Part shown: one piece after another, positions 61,965 to 64,000 of the stretch
Layout of the letters: every line of letters begins with the position of its first letter
Numbering within the stretch: the first letter of the stretch is position 1
Origin: Knoellia locipacati
GTDB taxonomy: Bacteria; Actinomycetota; Actinomycetes; Actinomycetales; Dermatophilaceae
Assembly (NCBI RefSeq): GCF_007992835.1
Contig: NZ_BKBA01000008.1
Span: 558,001-622,000, forward strand
DNA: 64,000 bases
Reading direction: 5' to 3'
Notes under the pieces: generated by a model
Told to the model about the DNA's origin: nothing
Seen by the model: only the letters and a program-made list of their open reading frames with translations
The model's database searches: none
Position numbers and translations under genes: made by a program

Positions 61965-61979
61965 CGCCGTGGTGAGGAG

Positions 61980-63011
61980 TCAGTCGCCCCTCTGCGGCGT
62001 CCGCGTGCGCAGCAGCCGTCGGAGGGACTCCAGCCGTGAGGCTCCTGCGGGGCCGGCATGGCCACCGGCCACCCAGGCGTCGAGGGCGCACTCCTCCTCG
62101 TCGTGGGTGCAGCCGCGGGGGCACTCGTCGGTGCCGGCCTCGAGGTCGGGGAAGTGGACGATGATCCGCTCGGGGTCGACGTGCGCCAGCCCGAAGGACC
62201 GGATGCCGGGAGTGTCGATGACCCACCCGCCGCCGTCGGGGAGCCGCAGCGCGATCGCGGACGTGCTCGTATGCCGTCCACGCCCGGTCACGTCGTTGAC
62301 CACACCCGTCGCGCGGTAGGCGCCGGGCACCAGGGCGTTGACGAGCGTCGACTTGCCGACGCCGGAGTGCCCGACGAGCACGCTGACCCGACCGCGCAGG
62401 GCATCACGCAGGGCCTCGAGGCCGTCGGTGCCGTCGTCGCCCGAGGTGGCGGTGACCACCGATGGCACCTCGAGCGGGGCGTAGTTCTCGAGGAACGGCT
62501 CGGGGTCGGCCAGGTCGGCCTTGGTGAGCGCGAGCAGCGGCGACATGCCGGCGTCGTAGGCCGCGACGAGGCAGCGGTCGATGAGGCGCGGGCGCGGCTC
62601 CGGGTTGGCCAGGGCCGAGACGACCACGAGCTGGTCGGCGTTGGAGACGATGACCCGCTCGACGGGGTCGGTGTCGTCGGCGGTGCGCCGGAGCAGGGTG
62701 CGGCGGGGCTCGACCCGGACGATCCGGGCGAGGGCGTCGGGGCTGCCGGACACGTCTCCCACGAGGGCCACGTCGTCGCCGACGACGATGCCCTTGCGGC
62801 CGAGCTCCCTGGCGCGCATGGCGATGACGACCCGCTCGTCCGCGAGACCGTCGCCCACGAGCACGGTGTAGCGGCCACGGTCGACGGTCGTGACCTTGGC
62901 GGGCACGGCGTCGAGGTGCGCGGGCCGGTCCTTGGAGCGGGGACGGCTGCCCCGCTTGTTGGGCCTGACCTTGGCGTCGGACTCGTCGTAGTCGCTCGTC
63001 GACCGGGCCAT
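61980..63011 (-). CDS. rsgA: Ribosome small-subunit-dependent GTPase A
   Basis: A 343-residue circularly permuted GTPase that helps mature the 30S subunit. The N-terminal OB fold (PAKVTTVDRGRYTVLVGDG) is followed by G4 (LTKADL), then G1 (GHSGVGKSTLVNAL) and G3 (DTPGIRSFG), the permuted order. The C-terminal zinc domain is CPRGCTHDEEEC. A basic N-terminal tail (VRPNKRGSRPRSKDR) is present. ATG 63011 overlaps the aroA stop by 1 nt (TGATG), so it is coupled to aroA. Confidence 0.95.
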   Translation of the reverse strand: MARSTSDYDESDAKVRPNKRGSRPRSKDRPAHLDAVPAKVTTVDRGRYTVLVGDGLADERVVIAMRARELGRKGIVVGDDVALVGDVSGSPDALARIVRVEPRRTLLRRTADDTDPVERVIVSNADQLVVVSALANPEPRPRLIDRCLVAAYDAGMSPLLALTKADLADPEPFLENYAPLEVPSVVTATSGDDGTDGLEALRDALRGRVSVLVGHSGVGKSTLVNALVPGAYRATGVVNDVTGRGRHTSTSAIALRLPDGGGWVIDTPGIRSFGLAHVDPERIIVHFPDLEAGTDECPRGCTHDEEECALDAWVAGGHAGPAGASRLESLRRLLRTRTPQRGD

Positions 63012-64000
63012 CAGGCGGTGCGTCCCTGCGCCGAGGCGTCGCCCAGCATCCCGGACCACAGGTCCGTGAACGTGGGCAGCGTCTTGGCGACGGTGCCGGG
63101 GTCCTCGAGGACGAGACCTGGGACGGCGAGGCCGAGGACGGCGCCCGCCATGACCATCCGGTGGTCGGCGTAGGTCGCGAAGCGGGTGGGGGAGAGGCGT
63201 CGCGGCACGATGTGCAGCCCGTCCTGCGTCTCGGTGACCTCGGCGCCCATGGCACCGAGCTCGCGGGCGAGGGCCGCCAGCCGGTCGGTCTCGTGTCCCC
63301 GGATGTGGGCGACCCCGCGGATGACCGTCGGGCCGTCGGCCAGCGCCGCGAGGGCGGCGACGACGGGCGTGAGCTCGCTCGCGTCGTGGAGGTCGAGGTC
63401 GACACCGGTGAACCCGTCGACGGCGCTCACGGTGAGCCCGTCGCGCGCGAGCCTGACGTCGGCGCCCATCTCGTCGAGGATGTCGCGGATGTCGTCACCG
63501 GCCTGCGTGGTGTGCTGCGGCCAGCCCGGGACGTGCACCCGGCCACGGGTGACGAGGGCTGCCGCGAGGAAGGGTGCGGCGTTGGACAGGTCCGGCTCGA
63601 CCTGGACGTCCAGGGGGTTGAGCGGTCCCGGCTCGACCCGCCAGACGTCGGGCTCGGTGTCGTCGACGTCGGCCCCGACGTCGCGCAGCGCCTCGACGGT
63701 CATCTCGATGTGCGGCTGGCTGGGCACGGGCGCGCCCTCGTGGCGGATCGTCACACCCTGCTCGTAGTGCGCGCCCGAGAGGAGCAGCGCCGAGATGAAC
63801 TGCGACGAGGCCGAGGCGTCGAGGGTGACGTCACCGCCTCGGACCGACCCCGTCCCGCGGACGACGAAGGGGAGGGTCCCCCTCCCGTCGTCGGCCACGT
63901 CGACGCCGAGCGCGCGCAGCGCCTCGAGGGCCGGACCCATCGGCCGGGTGCGGGCGTGCGGGTCGCCGTCGAAGCGCACCCCACCGTCGGCGAGGGCGGC
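63011..64000 (-). CDS. aroA: 3-phosphoshikimate 1-carboxyvinyltransferase (5' end outside window)
   Basis: The C-terminal 329 residues of EPSP synthase, the shikimate-pathway enzyme making EPSP. The visible part starts inside the gene ([23 protein letters not shown]) and includes [12 protein letters not shown], the Pro-Trp-Pro-rich [12 protein letters not shown] segment and [15 protein letters not shown] with the catalytic region intact. It is open at the window edge, so only the end is certain. Confidence 0.95.
   Translation of the reverse strand, partial: AALADGGVRFDGDPHARTRPMGPALEALRALGVDVADDGRGTLPFVVRGTGSVRGGDVTLDASASSQFISALLLSGAHYEQGVTIRHEGAPVPSQPHIEMTVEALRDVGADVDDTEPDVWRVEPGPLNPLDVQVEPDLSNAAPFLAAALVTRGRVHVPGWPQHTTQAGDDIRDILDEMGADVRLARDGLTVSAVDGFTGVDLDLHDASELTPVVAALAALADGPTVIRGVAHIRGHETDRLAALARELGAMGAEVTETQDGLHIVPRRLSPTRFATYADHRMVMAGAVLGLAVPGLVLEDPGTVAKTLPTFTDLWSGMLGDASAQGRTA

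Overview
The window is 64 kb of a high-GC actinobacterial chromosome. Supporting evidence is very GC-rich third codon positions, many GTG starts, a WhiB7-type regulator, mycoredoxin, the AdnAB helicase-nuclease, UPF0182, DUF3107, DUF2342 and PPA1309 families, and an initiator tRNA with a C1-U72 mismatch. Gene order from the DEAD-box helicase (18.4 kb) to the UPF0182 protein (49.3 kb) follows the Mycobacterium tuberculosis Rv3211 to Rv3193c block. The lack of mycobacterial lipid genes and the general gene style suggest a Micrococcales member, perhaps Intrasporangiaceae; that family call is inference. I see no insertion sequence, prophage or CRISPR array.

Layout. 0-7.6 kb: Xaa-Pro aminopeptidase and a DUF2332 protein (divergent), glycerol catabolism (glpD, glpK) around a secreted beta-lactamase-like hydrolase, and a MaoC hydratase. 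7.6-11.5 kb: two SigE-family sigma factors, each overlapping a downstream membrane protein by the same 8 nt, with a VOC protein between them. 11.6-18.2 kb: PHP phosphoesterase and purU (coupled), a RecB-like nuclease, a lipoprotein, two VOC proteins, an orphan ParA and a zinc alcohol dehydrogenase. 18.4-23.8 kb: RNA helicase, MiaE-like protein, GlsB-like membrane protein, DUF3107, TetR, MoeZ. 23.8-35.2 kb is a DNA-repair and redox block: adnA-adnB, a phosphotransferase, nudC, mycoredoxin, uvrD2. 35.2-38.6 kb: whiB7 behind a long attenuator-like leader, then a cysteine dioxygenase-rhodanese operon behind a poly-cysteine leader peptide, a HhH-GPD glycosylase and a NUDIX hydrolase. 38.6-50.4 kb: ThiF-like/ABC1-kinase pair, small zinc protein, YgjP-like protease, NUDIX/DUF2342, moaE-ylbL, PPA1309, UPF0182 and an FUSC-like transporter. 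50.5-54.8 kb: tRNA-fMet, ndh and a coupled M16 protease pair. 54.9-64 kb: hisN, a five-gene peptide ABC transporter operon on the opposite strand, then rsgA-aroA (aroA runs off the window).

Two layers of signal lie on top of the genes. First, the octamer GTATGCCG (or its complement CGGCATAC) occurs about 41 times by eye where about 2 are expected. It falls in all reading frames, forces rare ATA and TAT codons, and forms inverted pairs, two of them between convergent gene ends. That resembles a DNA-uptake or other genome-signature sequence and is the best candidate here for something undescribed. Second, about twelve genes have a TANNNT hexamer ending 6-7 nt before the start codon, the pattern of leaderless transcripts. 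RNA-level control is predicted at whiB7 (long leader, 74-codon ORF, terminator) and at the cysteine dioxygenase gene (leader ending Cys-Cys-Arg-Cys-Cys-Arg).
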